DNA from: an uncultured Bacteroidota bacterium
Lineage (GTDB): Bacteria; Bacteroidota; Bacteroidia; NS11-12g; UBA9320
Length of the DNA: 64,000 bases
Assembly (NCBI GenBank): GCA_937124965.1
Contig: CAKZLB010000059.1
Span: forward strand, 1 to 64,000
Direction of reading: 5' to 3'
Part shown: positions 1 through 7,266 of the stretch, piece by piece
Position numbering within the stretch: the first letter of the stretch is position 1
Layout: each line of letters begins with the position of its first letter
Translations under genes and position numbers: made by a program
The notes under the pieces: model-generated
The model's database searches: none
Told to the model about the DNA's origin: nothing
Seen by the model: only the letters and a program-made list of their open reading frames with translations

Positions 1-105
1 TTCAATTCTTAAACCACAAAATGAAACGGCCAATTAACCATATAAAAATTAACATTGCCTAAATGCACTACGGGTTAGTACTATATAATATGGCAGCACA
101 ATTGA

Positions 106-237
106 ACAACCTATAACACATATAATGGTGAGTCAAATCCAATACAAATTAATCAGCGAGTAGTTTCTAAGACTATAATTGATCCAGTAAAAAAGGGATA
201 TACTGCAACGCTTAAGGTTTTAGCACCAAACGGCTGA
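106..237 (+). other. Short open remnant without a start, unidentified
   Basis: An open stretch runs from just after a stop at 103-105 to the TGA at 235-237. It could encode about 43 residues containing VVSKTIIDPVKKGYTATLKV. It has no start codon in the frame and I do not recognise it. It ends about where the truncated IS3 orfA begins, so it may be the tail of a gene broken by the insertion, or chance. The rest of 1-215 shows no other coding or repeat signal. Confidence 0.2.
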
Positions 238-362
238 AGAACCTTCTGATTAAAAAGGATTTAGCAAAGCTCGTTGACGACTCCTATCTTGAAGTTGCGG
301 CCAAGAATCTAGGCTATAAAAGTGTTGAAGAATTAAAAAAAAACTTAAACATAAAGCCTTGA
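216..362 (+). pseudogene. IS3-family orfA, 3' remnant
   Basis: This frame is open from just after a stop at 213-215 to the TGA at 360-362 and encodes about 48 residues ending in VEELKKNLNIKP. It is helical, with leucines spaced like a coiled coil, as in the C-terminal zipper of IS3-family OrfA proteins, and it directly precedes an IS3 orfB. The N-terminal helix-turn-helix that OrfA needs to bind the element ends is missing and no start codon is present. The element is therefore 5'-truncated and probably cannot move by itself. The identity as orfA rests mainly on position and frame. Confidence 0.55.
338..344 (+). promoter_or_regulatory. Putative -1 programmed frameshift site of the IS3 element
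   Basis: In the orfA frame the sequence reads A AAA AAC, a classic -1 slippery heptamer, inside a run of nine A. The orfB frame lies exactly at -1 relative to orfA and is open back through this site, so slippage would give an OrfAB fusion, the usual IS3 transposase. The downstream structure that often stimulates slippage was not examined. Confidence 0.5.
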
Positions 363-1219
363 TGATTAGCATGGAAAACAAACAGAACAAGCGTCCTTTT
401 AGTATACAAGAAGTATGCAGTGGGTTTGACTTAAACCGAGACGCTTTTTACAAGTACAAAAGAAGGTTCACGAAACAAAATACTATAAACGACCAGGTAA
501 TCCAGTTGGTTAAAAATAGTCGAAAAACATTACCAAGGGAAGGCACTAGAAAACTACTAAAATCACTTAAAACCGATTTTGACAAAAGACACTTAAAAAT
601 CGGTAGAGACCAGTTGTTCAATATTTTACGGGAAAACAATTTATTTGTGAAACGCAAAAAGTACTCCTGTAGAACGACCAACTCCTATCACCGCTTTTAC
701 AAGTATAAAAACATAATCAAAGACCTTAAAATAATACGTCCTAATCAAGTTTGGGCTTCTGACATAACGTACATCAGAACCGTCAATGGCTTCTGTTACT
801 TAGCACTGATTACGGACATGTATTCGCGCAAAATTGTTGGGTATGATCTCAGTGATACTCTTGAACTATCTGGATGTTTAAAAGCTCTTAAAAAGGCCGC
901 CTATCAGAACAAAAACATCAAAGAGTTAATCCATCATTCTGATAGAGGGATACAATATTGCAGTAATGTGTACACTAGTGAGCTTATTAGAAAAAATATC
1001 CTTATCAGCATGACCGAAGAAAATCACTGCTACGAAAATGCTTTAGCTGAAAGGGTTAACGGTATTTTGAAAGATGAGTTTTATCTTGATCAAACGTTTA
1101 CTTCAATGATGCACGCTAAAAAAGCAACAAAAAACGCTATCAAACTTTATAACTCTAAAAGATTACATCTATCTTTAAACTTTAAAACACCAAATTCTAT
1201 CCACATAAATGCCGCTTAA
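359..1219 (+). CDS. IS3-family transposase OrfB (DDE)
   Basis: This 286-residue protein is full length for an IS3 OrfB. An N-terminal HTH_21-like region covers about residues 12-110, followed by an rve-type integrase core. The catalytic triad is visible as D135 (SDITYI), D195 (HHSDRG) and E231 (NALAERVNG); the D-to-E spacing of 35 residues is the DD35E signature. It would catalyse strand cleavage and transfer as the OrfAB frameshift product. Residue 1 is a TTG; ATG codons follow at 362 and 371, and the true product is probably made by frameshifting from orfA. Because orfA is truncated, activity in cis is doubtful although all catalytic residues are kept. Confidence 0.93.
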   Translation: MMISMENKQNKRPFSIQEVCSGFDLNRDAFYKYKRRFTKQNTINDQVIQLVKNSRKTLPREGTRKLLKSLKTDFDKRHLKIGRDQLFNILRENNLFVKRKKYSCRTTNSYHRFYKYKNIIKDLKIIRPNQVWASDITYIRTVNGFCYLALITDMYSRKIVGYDLSDTLELSGCLKALKKAAYQNKNIKELIHHSDRGIQYCSNVYTSELIRKNILISMTEENHCYENALAERVNGILKDEFYLDQTFTSMMHAKKATKNAIKLYNSKRLHLSLNFKTPNSIHINAA

Positions 1220-1270
1220 TTTTTATTAATAACATGTAGCCGTATTTTAGGACGTGACATAATGCGCTAC

Positions 1271-1410
1271 AACGGTTCCTGCCTATGCGTAGTGCGGGTT
1301 TTAATTGTTATATGTTTTTGGGAAACGGAATTGTTGGTTGCTCTTGCAACCAAAAACCGCGTCACCGTTTTGGTAGTAAGATGCGAGCATTACGTATAGG
1401 CAGTGTTAGC
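1271..1410 (-). repeat. Cassette-boundary palindrome A (attC-like)
   Basis: A 17-base left arm at 1279-1295 (CTGCCTATGCGTAGTGC) pairs with 1387-1403 (GCATTACGTATAGGCAG): 15 Watson-Crick and two G-T pairs. Inside lies a perfect 8-bp hairpin (TTGGTTGC/GCAACCAA, 1334-1353) enclosed by AAACGG/CCGTTT. The outer edges are AACGGTTCC (1271-1279) and GTTAGC (1405-1410). The stop codon of the next gene is only 5 bases from the element. Read on the minus strand it lies directly downstream of that gene, where an integron cassette keeps its attC. It does not match the strict IntI core consensus, so the name is by analogy. Confidence 0.6.
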
Positions 1411-1415
1411 AAACG

Positions 1416-2909
1416 TTAAAGAACGACGATTTTTCTATTAATAATTTGCCCTTCGGAGCTCGTTATTCTTATGAAATATATACCATTGTAACCGTTCATA
1501 TCCCACACCACGTTTCTCTTATTGGTGTTTTGAGACTTAATTTGATGCCCATTTAAGTCAAATAGCTCTATAAGTGCGTTTTGGTTAAATCTCATTGCAT
1601 CAATATACAATAGACCTTTAGCAGGGTTTGGAAATATCTTAAAATTTGATAAATCAACATTTTCAATACCTAAAGATTTATTCATGTATACCTTGATATA
1701 TCCAGAATCTCTATCATTATAATGTGAATGTTTTTCTGTCGAACCAATGCACAAATAACTACCATTTTGACTAAACGCTATACTGCCGTCTTTGTAATTG
1801 ATATCGGCATAGAAAGACTGCACTGAGTCCCAATAATCAACAGATCTTTGATAAATTTCAACTCGAAGTCCTCTTTCGCCTTGGTACAATATATTTCCAG
1901 GTATACCAATTGCTGCAACTTTGCCGTTTGGGCTCATTTTTACAACAGAACCTAAAAAGTCCCCTGAATCACCACGAACAGTACCGGCTTCAAGTTTCCC
2001 TAAAGAATTTTCGAATTTGAAGAAACAAGCGGCGCCTTCCGGTGACCCATCAGTAGATATTTGCGCAAACGGTGCTCCAATAATTAAGCGATTACCTTCC
2101 TCAGAAATAGAAACTGAATATCCAAAGTGGCTATCAAAAGAATCCAGTGAAAACAGGTTTTGTCCGCGTAATTGCCAAGAACCGTTTGTTCGTTTGTATG
2201 TAACTACCCTACCACTACCAATACTTGAACTGTCAATGTAATTGTACGATCCAATGACTAAATACCCACCGTTTCCAGCTAAATCACAACTATACCCAAA
2301 CGCTTCATTGTAAGAGCTTCCTTTAAAAATTTGATCGATCACCCATCGATCATCTTCAAGACGGTAAACATTTAGTCGGCCTATGACGCTTCCTTGTTCC
2401 TTGAAACCTGTTTCCCCAACGGCTAATAATTTACCATCATGACTTAGGTCAATTGAACGTCCTAATCTACAATTTTCACAGGCACCTGTTATTGTTTGAC
2501 CAACGACGTTCCATGAATTATTCAACCACTGGTAGACATGGACTTCTCCCGCATATTTTACAGTATCACCAGCCCAAGCCCCATTTGCACCGACAGCAAT
2601 AACAGAACCATCGCCACTTATGGCTACAGAAGCCCCGAACAAGTCAACATTGGCCACACCAGTTATATCCTCACCTTTTCTAATCCAGTTTTGACCAACT
2701 TTGGTGTAAACTTTTATTTTTCCCCGTCCAGAATAGTAGCCTTCACAACCAACAATCATTGTTTTTCCATCCGATGATAAGGCTAATGAAGTTCCACATT
2801 CTTCATGTGGTTCACCACCGATAGATGCTTCTTCTGTCCAGTTTTGTCCGAATACCGAACTAGAGGTTATCATTAAAAGAATGGTAACGAATGAATTTAA
2901 ATTTTTCAT
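1416..2909 (-). CDS. Secreted beta-propeller (FG-GAP-like) protein with T9SS sorting domain
   Basis: I chose the ATG at 2909 (497 aa) because it gives a clean signal peptide ending at VFGQ; a longer frame to 2999 would run through a palindrome. The mature protein has about seven repeats of roughly 55 residues of the type LALSSDGKTMIVGC, AISGDGSVIAVGAN and DLSHDGKLLAVGET, as in integrin-alpha or FG-GAP-like propellers. The last 75 residues (FKIFPNPAKGLLYID onward) form a type IX sorting domain. It is predicted to be exported and anchored or released at the surface; ligand unknown. The gene stands alone between two palindromes, with 10-bp inverted repeats on its flanks, and looks like a mobile cassette. 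Confidence 0.8.
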   Translation of the reverse strand: MKNLNSFVTILLMITSSSVFGQNWTEEASIGGEPHEECGTSLALSSDGKTMIVGCEGYYSGRGKIKVYTKVGQNWIRKGEDITGVANVDLFGASVAISGDGSVIAVGANGAWAGDTVKYAGEVHVYQWLNNSWNVVGQTITGACENCRLGRSIDLSHDGKLLAVGETGFKEQGSVIGRLNVYRLEDDRWVIDQIFKGSSYNEAFGYSCDLAGNGGYLVIGSYNYIDSSSIGSGRVVTYKRTNGSWQLRGQNLFSLDSFDSHFGYSVSISEEGNRLIIGAPFAQISTDGSPEGAACFFKFENSLGKLEAGTVRGDSGDFLGSVVKMSPNGKVAAIGIPGNILYQGERGLRVEIYQRSVDYWDSVQSFYADINYKDGSIAFSQNGSYLCIGSTEKHSHYNDRDSGYIKVYMNKSLGIENVDLSNFKIFPNPAKGLLYIDAMRFNQNALIELFDLNGHQIKSQNTNKRNVVWDMNGYNGIYFIRITSSEGQIINRKIVVL

Positions 2910-2924
2910 ATTTTTTGATTTAAT

Positions 2925-3000
2925 GTTTGCTAACGGTTCCGGGTATGAGGCGTAGCTTGGAATGTGCGCAGGCTTTGAGCGGCTATGACTTATACCCAAC
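2925..3000 (-). repeat. Cassette-boundary palindrome B (attC-like)
   Basis: GGGTATGAGGCGTAGC (2941-2956) pairs with GCTATGACTTATACCC (2982-2997), with 13 Watson-Crick pairs, two G-T and one mismatch. It is preceded by AACGGTTCC (2932-2940), identical to the edge of palindrome A, and by GTTTGCTAAC (2925-2934), the exact reverse complement of GTTAGCAAAC at 1405-1414. It lies upstream of the propeller gene on its coding strand. The other edge abuts a truncated radC fragment. Confidence 0.6.
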
Positions 3001-3206
3001 CTAAGATTGTCTTTCAGTTTGCACTAAAGTTAAATGCCTCAGCAATTGTGCTTGCTCATAATCATCCGAGTGGTAATTTAACACCTAGTAATGCAGATGA
3101 ATCGTTGACTCAAAAGATTAAAGAAGGAGGAAAGCTACTGGACATACAGTTATTGGATCATTTGATTTTGACTTCTGATTCGTATGGTAGTGTAAATAGT
3201 TCATAG
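3000..3206 (+). pseudogene. RadC-family (JAB/MPN) C-terminal fragment
   Basis: About 68 residues match the end of RadC-type proteins: the metalloprotease-like signature AHNHPSGNLTPSNAD (HxHPxGxxxPSxxD) followed by LLDIQLLDHLILT. Family members are about 150-230 residues, so the N-terminal half is missing. Homology starts immediately after palindrome B; the only upstream ATG (2985) lies inside the palindrome arm. The C-terminus (SYGSVNSS) also departs from the usual ending. RadC proteins are common on mobile elements; their biochemical role is unsettled. This copy is most likely dead. Confidence 0.85.
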
Positions 3207-3747
3207 AGTCTCTTTTTTCGAATAATGATGCTCGGTATACTTATACGCACCCTTCTTTTGGGTATTTTGGTAGTTTTGGTAACTTTGGGCATGGCTCTCT
3301 AGATATTTGTTTGGTCTAGTATTACTTCCTCTTTTACGATAATTGATGGAATTTTACAGTCAAACTCTTCTTTTAAAAGAGAAATATGTTTATATGTCAT
3401 TGATATTCATATAGTTATATAAATAATAATTAAAATGATTATTTTGGACTATGTATTCATTCATATCAGAATACCTAAATCAACACACTTTTACCTTTAC
3501 AAGAGCGTATTTCCCTTACGCCCAAAACTACCAATCTTACCGAAACGTTAGTGGAATCATCCACAGAACCTAGTAAGATTGCTAATGTGTATAGTAAAAT
3601 GGTGGCTCAAGTTCAATTCCTCCTACTTCCTCTGCTCACTCACAGTTTAATTCTAACACATTGCGAAATGCCAAGGTGAAATAATAAAACGATTCTTACA
3701 AGAAGAGTAAAATGAAGTCTATGGTTAAATATTTAAGGCTTAATTTT
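3207..3747. other. Gene-free stretch between radC fragment and LamG gene
   Basis: No gene is recognised in these 540 bases. A 13-bp sequence TTGGTAGTTTTGG (3267-3279) recurs inverted at 3522-3534 about 240 bases away. Each copy is next to a small hairpin: ACCC...GGGT near 3249-3263 and GCGTA...TACGC near 3505-3521. A weak open frame of about 57 codons (roughly 3480-3660) has no start and no recognisable similarity. The region may be decayed mobile DNA. Confidence 0.35.
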
Positions 3748-3755
3748 TATCTTTG
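3748..3755 (+). promoter_or_regulatory. -7 box of the first LamG gene
   Basis: TATCTTTG matches the Bacteroidota -7 consensus TAnnTTTG and lies 18 bases before the ATG. The paralogue downstream has the same 18-base spacing. No clear -33 TTG is seen. Confidence 0.5.
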
Positions 3756-3773
3756 ATGTCGTAGAATCAGATT

Positions 3774-5276
3774 ATGAACTTCAAATCAACTCTTGTAACC
3801 GCAATTTTAATTTTTACTTTCTCATTAGGTTTCTCCCAATCCGTTACAAAAGGTCTTATTGGATACTGGCCGTTTAACGGAAACGCCAACGATGAAAGTA
3901 TCAATAACAATCATGGAAAAGTCACAAACGCGACACTGACTCTTGATAGGTTTGGAAATAAGAATTCAGCATACATTTTTGATGGTAATGGAGACTATAT
4001 AGATTGTGGAGACAGTGCAAACCTTTTTGTCTCGACTAATACTACTAATTTTTGGTTTTTGTTTGATGATACTACTAAAATTCAACATTTCGTAAATTGT
4101 ACTAACTCCGATAGTGGAGAATGGGGAGTAAACTATTACCATCATTCTGCATCCAGCGGAGGAGGTATTATCTCAGGATTAAGCGGCGGTTCAAATGATT
4201 CATGGATCGCAGCGGCTACATCTAGGAATTTTAGATATGCTGACAGTACATGGCACATGTTTACCTCGACCTACTCGGCTAAAGATAATTCTTTAAGATT
4301 TTATCTGGACGGATGCTTTGTTTCCAACATTACAGCTCAAAGAAAAGGATTTGTAAATGGTAAGGATAGTTTAAGTTTTAATAATAAAGAACATTGGGTA
4401 TACGGTATTAGGAGCCAATATTTAACTTCAAGTACTGGTAGTCCAGGTTATCTCGATGGCTGCCTAGACGACATAGCTTTGTACAACCGAGTATTGAGCC
4501 AAGTTGAGATTAAAGAACTGTATAATGGAAGAGTATACTACGACACCACTAATGTTTTCGACACCACATACATTAATGACACGACATTCTATAAGACATA
4601 TGATACCACGAATGTTTTCGACACAACTTACATTAATGACACAACATTCTATACGACCTATGATACAACTATAGTCTTTGACACAACATTCGTTAATGAC
4701 ACAACTTTTTATACCATCTACGACACAACCAAAGTAACAATATACGACACGACCAATACAACAATATACGATACAACCAATATAATAATCTACGACACAA
4801 CTAATATAACGATCTATGACACTACTAGTATTCCCATCTATGACACTACATATATCTCAATAAATGATACCACATTCTTTCGGGTCTATGACACAACTAG
4901 GTTAACGATCTATGATACAACTCGAATTACGATTAATGATACGGCAATTCACCAGGATACATTCTATTTAGCTGTTACAGATACGCTTTACATAAAATCA
5001 TACTTAAGTTCCGGGTCTACAAATTCATGCGTAATAAAAATGTACCCAAACCCAACTAATGATGCAATTACTATAATAAACGGGTCTTTTTGTTCAATGT
5101 TAGGTTATACCTTAACCATTGTTGATGATAGAGGTAAATTAATATACAAGACCGCTATTTCTAATAAAACGCTTTCAGTGGACCTCAAACAATTCGCGGC
5201 AAACGGACTGTATTATGTGAGCTTGACGGATGCTAAGGGGAAAATGGTAAGTCAAAAGAAAATTATTCTTTATTAA
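3774..5276 (+). CDS. Secreted LamG-domain protein with YDTT repeat linker and T9SS sorting domain
   Basis: This 500-residue protein starts with a signal peptide (cut after SLGFSQ). A LamG/concanavalin-like beta-sandwich fills about residues 25-250: GLIGYWPFNGNANDES, DGNGDYIDCGD and LDGCLDDIALYNRVLS are typical. Residues 256-387 are a threonine- and aspartate-rich repeat linker built on YDTT. The end (CVIKMYPNPTNDAITI to KKIILY) is a type IX sorting domain. It is probably a surface carbohydrate- or protein-binding protein. The next gene is a close paralogue with a much shorter linker, so the linker has expanded or shrunk since duplication. A -7 box 18 bases upstream supports this ATG. Confidence 0.85.
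   Translation: MNFKSTLVTAILIFTFSLGFSQSVTKGLIGYWPFNGNANDESINNNHGKVTNATLTLDRFGNKNSAYIFDGNGDYIDCGDSANLFVSTNTTNFWFLFDDTTKIQHFVNCTNSDSGEWGVNYYHHSASSGGGIISGLSGGSNDSWIAAATSRNFRYADSTWHMFTSTYSAKDNSLRFYLDGCFVSNITAQRKGFVNGKDSLSFNNKEHWVYGIRSQYLTSSTGSPGYLDGCLDDIALYNRVLSQVEIKELYNGRVYYDTTNVFDTTYINDTTFYKTYDTTNVFDTTYINDTTFYTTYDTTIVFDTTFVNDTTFYTIYDTTKVTIYDTTNTTIYDTTNIIIYDTTNITIYDTTSIPIYDTTYISINDTTFFRVYDTTRLTIYDTTRITINDTAIHQDTFYLAVTDTLYIKSYLSSGSTNSCVIKMYPNPTNDAITIINGSFCSMLGYTLTIVDDRGKLIYKTAISNKTLSVDLKQFAANGLYYVSLTDAKGKMVSQKKIILY
4539..4934 (+). repeat. Coding tandem repeat (60-nt x3, then 24-nt units)
   Basis: Three 60-base units (4539-4598, 4599-4658, 4659-4718) encode YDTTNVFDTTYINDTTFYKT and close variants. 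They are followed by 24-base units from 4719 encoding YDTT plus four residues (KVTI, NTTI, NIII, NITI, SIPI), one double-length unit at 4839-4886, and two more units to 4934. The paralogue at 5547 retains only about two units. Codons for Asp and Thr vary between units, so the array is old or under selection at the protein level. Confidence 0.85.
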
Positions 5277-5520
5277 GCATTCGAATTTCGAATCTACTCG
5301 CCTGGATTGCGTAGCTAAGATGCGCTGCATATAGTATTTTTAAATATCCCATGTTTATTATTGGATTTCCATAATGGGATAAAGAATCAATACGTATGTA
5401 ACAAATAATTGTATCGATAGTGTGGCCAACACGTACAAAGGCACATTGCTCGATGTTAGTTTCATTTTAGCATTAATCTACCTAAAACGGTTCAATGGTG
5501 ACAAACTATCAAATTTTCAG

Positions 5521-5528
5521 TACCTTTG
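5521..5528 (+). promoter_or_regulatory. -7 box of the second LamG gene
   Basis: TACCTTTG fits TAnnTTTG and lies 18 bases before the ATG at 5547, the same spacing as in the upstream paralogue. The 5277-5520 interval is otherwise without a recognised gene; a 7-bp palindrome around TTCGAATTTCGAA lies just after the upstream stop (5279-5293). Confidence 0.5.
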
Positions 5529-5546
5529 GGGTAACCGAGTAACAAT

Positions 5547-6701
5547 ATGACTATGAAAAATTTCTTTACTACCTCAATCTTACTTTTATCTTTCTCTTTC
5601 GGATTTTCTCAATCGATAACAAAAGGTCTAATCGGATATTGGCCGTTTAATGGGAATGCCAACGATGAAAGTATAAACAACAATCATGGCACGGTCACAG
5701 GTGCAACGCTTACGGAAGATCGATTTGGTAATAAAAACTCGGCATTTCTATTCGATGGAAATGGTGACTATATTGATTGTGGTGATAGTTCTAATCTCTT
5801 TATTTCAACTAACACTACAAACTTTTGGTTCTTGTTTGATGATAGTACCAAAATTCAATACTTCGTTAATTGTTCAAGCTCAGCTAATGGAGAATGGGGT
5901 TCACAATATTATCACCATTCAGCATCTACTGGTGGGGGGCTTATTGCTGGTGTTCATGGCGGTTCTAACGATGCCTATCTAGGTTCAATAACCAAAAGGA
6001 ATTACCGTTATGCCGATAGTCTGTGGCACATGTTTACTTCCTGTTATTCTGCAAAAGACAATTCAATGAGGTTTTACCTAGATGGATGTTTTGTTGGTAA
6101 CGTTACTCACAAACGTTATGGTTTTGTAAATGGAAGAGATAGCCTAGTATTTAATGGAAAAGAACACTGGATGTATGGTGTGCACAGTCAATATATTACA
6201 TCTGGCGCTGGTTCACCAGGCTACCTGTCCGGATGTTTGGATGATGTGATGCTATTTAACAGAGTGCTATCTCCTTTAGAAATATCAGAACTTTACTCTA
6301 GTAAGATTTACAGTGACACAACACGTGTGACGGTTTATGATACGAGTTATGTCACAATAAATGACACCACTTTCCATTACGACACAGCTTATGTCTCGGT
6401 TACAGACACACTTTTTATTAAATCATATTTGAATACAAGTTCCACAAATCCATGTGTGATAAAAATGTATCCAAATCCAACGAATGACATAATTACTATT
6501 GACAACGGTTCAGCATGCATGAATTTAGGTTATCAAATAACAATCGTTGATGATTTAGGGAGATTGGTTTATAAATCGACTATTACGAATAAAACGTTGA
6601 CCGTGAATTTAAAACAATTTACGTCAAATGGTCTCTACCTGGTTTCACTAAACGATTCAAAAGGAAAGATTGTCAGTAGAAAAAAAATAATACTCTACTA
6701 G
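5547..6701 (+). CDS. Secreted LamG-domain protein with short linker and T9SS sorting domain (paralogue)
   Basis: This 384-residue protein is a tandem paralogue of the gene at 3774. It has a signal peptide ending near FGFSQS, a LamG-type sandwich to about residue 255 (same GLIGYWPFNGNANDES opening and LSGCLDDVMLFNRVLS close), a short linker with YDTS, NDTT and YDTA, and a nearly identical type IX sorting domain ending in KKIILY. It is predicted to be surface-exposed; the ligand is unknown. ATG codons occur at residues 1 and 3; the promoter spacing favours 5547. The main difference from its neighbour is the loss or absence of about 95 residues of YDTT repeats. Confidence 0.85.
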   Translation: MTMKNFFTTSILLLSFSFGFSQSITKGLIGYWPFNGNANDESINNNHGTVTGATLTEDRFGNKNSAFLFDGNGDYIDCGDSSNLFISTNTTNFWFLFDDSTKIQYFVNCSSSANGEWGSQYYHHSASTGGGLIAGVHGGSNDAYLGSITKRNYRYADSLWHMFTSCYSAKDNSMRFYLDGCFVGNVTHKRYGFVNGRDSLVFNGKEHWMYGVHSQYITSGAGSPGYLSGCLDDVMLFNRVLSPLEISELYSSKIYSDTTRVTVYDTSYVTINDTTFHYDTAYVSVTDTLFIKSYLNTSSTNPCVIKMYPNPTNDIITIDNGSACMNLGYQITIVDDLGRLVYKSTITNKTLTVNLKQFTSNGLYLVSLNDSKGKIVSRKKIILY

Positions 6702-6980
6702 AATACTAGATCAAACAGAATCGCAAAATCTACATCAGAATTTTACGAATACCGCTAAACTCATTGTTTTGGAGGTGTTTTTCTGTCCTTAAATCTAAAG
6801 TTATGTCGTAAAACCTTTTTCAACAGTATGATGAAATTCTTAATATTTGTAAAAAGGAGCGAATTTCGTGTCAAATAGGAAAAGTGTTCGAAACGGAATC
6901 TTTTATTTTATCCGAACGGAATCACTAAGTAACAACTTGAATTTTCTTTTCAATTGTTGTACCTATGTTGTACCCAACAT
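6702..6980. other. Gene-free spacer before the tRNA
   Basis: I see no supported gene here. A translated frame crossing 6868-7197 is a tRNA artefact. A near-repeat of TGTTGTACC occurs twice around 6956-6976. Confidence 0.5.
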
Positions 6981-7016
6981 AAAAAAGCCTTGCAAGTGTT
7001 TGACTTACAAGGCTTT
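6981..7016 (-). terminator. Intrinsic terminator of tRNA-Asp
   Basis: On the minus strand, just beyond the tRNA 3' end, AAGCCTTGTAAG pairs with CTTGCAAGGCTT (12 bp with one G-T) and is followed by a run of six T. It fits a rho-independent terminator for the tRNA transcript. Confidence 0.8.
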
Positions 7017-7030
7017 AGCAATTTACATTG

Positions 7031-7104
7031 CGGTCCGGACGGGACTCGAACCCGCGACCCCCTGCGTGACAGGCAGGTATTCTAACCAACTGAACTACCG
7101 AACC
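7031..7104 (-). tRNA. tRNA-Asp (GTC)
   Basis: A 74-base cloverleaf is readable on the minus strand. The acceptor stem is GGTTCGG/CCGGACC with discriminator G. The D arm contains AGTTCAGTTGGTTAGAA, the anticodon loop is CTGTCAC with anticodon GTC, and the T arm GCGGGTTCGAGTCCCGT is canonical. CCA is not encoded (TTG on the plus strand precedes it). It is followed by an intrinsic terminator. It marks the border between the accessory block and the housekeeping region. Confidence 0.97.
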
Positions 7105-7234
7105 GTAATTCTTTTAAAACATTCTAAAAACTTTCAGACCGTTTTAAATTGGTGTGCAAATATAGATTTTTGGATAATAACAAATAATATTTTTTGAAAA
7201 AATATCTTCTAATATTTCAGTCGCTAAATAATTC

Positions 7235-7242
7235 TAACTTTG
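7235..7242 (+). promoter_or_regulatory. -7 box of accA
   Basis: TAACTTTG fits TAnnTTTG and lies 24 bases before the chosen ATG at 7267. It overlaps the TTG at 7240 that would begin a longer frame, so that longer start would not be transcribed. Confidence 0.5.
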
Positions 7243-7266
7243 CCCCTCATTTCAAATGGATATAAT

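Larger units (their letters stand above)
216..1259 (+). mobile_element. Left-truncated IS3-family insertion sequence
   Basis: The element consists of the orfA remnant, the complete orfB and a right terminal sequence after the orfB stop that reads TATTTTAGGACGTGACA and ends at 1259. Ending in CA fits IS3-family ends (TG...CA). The matching left inverted repeat, which should begin TGTCACGTCC, is not found in bases 1-250, so the left end is lost. The right end lies 11 bases from the conserved AACGGTTCC of the first cassette-like palindrome. No target duplication can be assessed. Confidence 0.7.

Noticed and set aside
448-681. Antisense ORF inside the IS3 transposase
   Set aside because: It is a shadow of the transposase frame with no start context or recognisable features.
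1271-1410. Palindrome A as an ordinary transcription terminator
   Set aside because: The stem arms are separated by about 90 bases with internal hairpins and no T-run follows on either strand; the shared edge sequence with palindrome B is better explained by a recombination site.
2985-3206. A complete small protein starting at ATG 2985
   Set aside because: The first five codons lie in the palindrome arm and only the C-terminal half of RadC follows, so it is treated as a fragment.
4539-4934. A CRISPR-like array of 24-base units
   Set aside because: The units are contiguous without spacers and stay in one reading frame encoding YDTT repeats, so this is a protein repeat.
6868-7197. Open frame containing RTGLEPATPCVTGRYSN
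   Set aside because: This is the known translation artefact of a tRNA gene read on the opposite strand; the tRNA-Asp covers 7031-7104, so the frame is not a gene.
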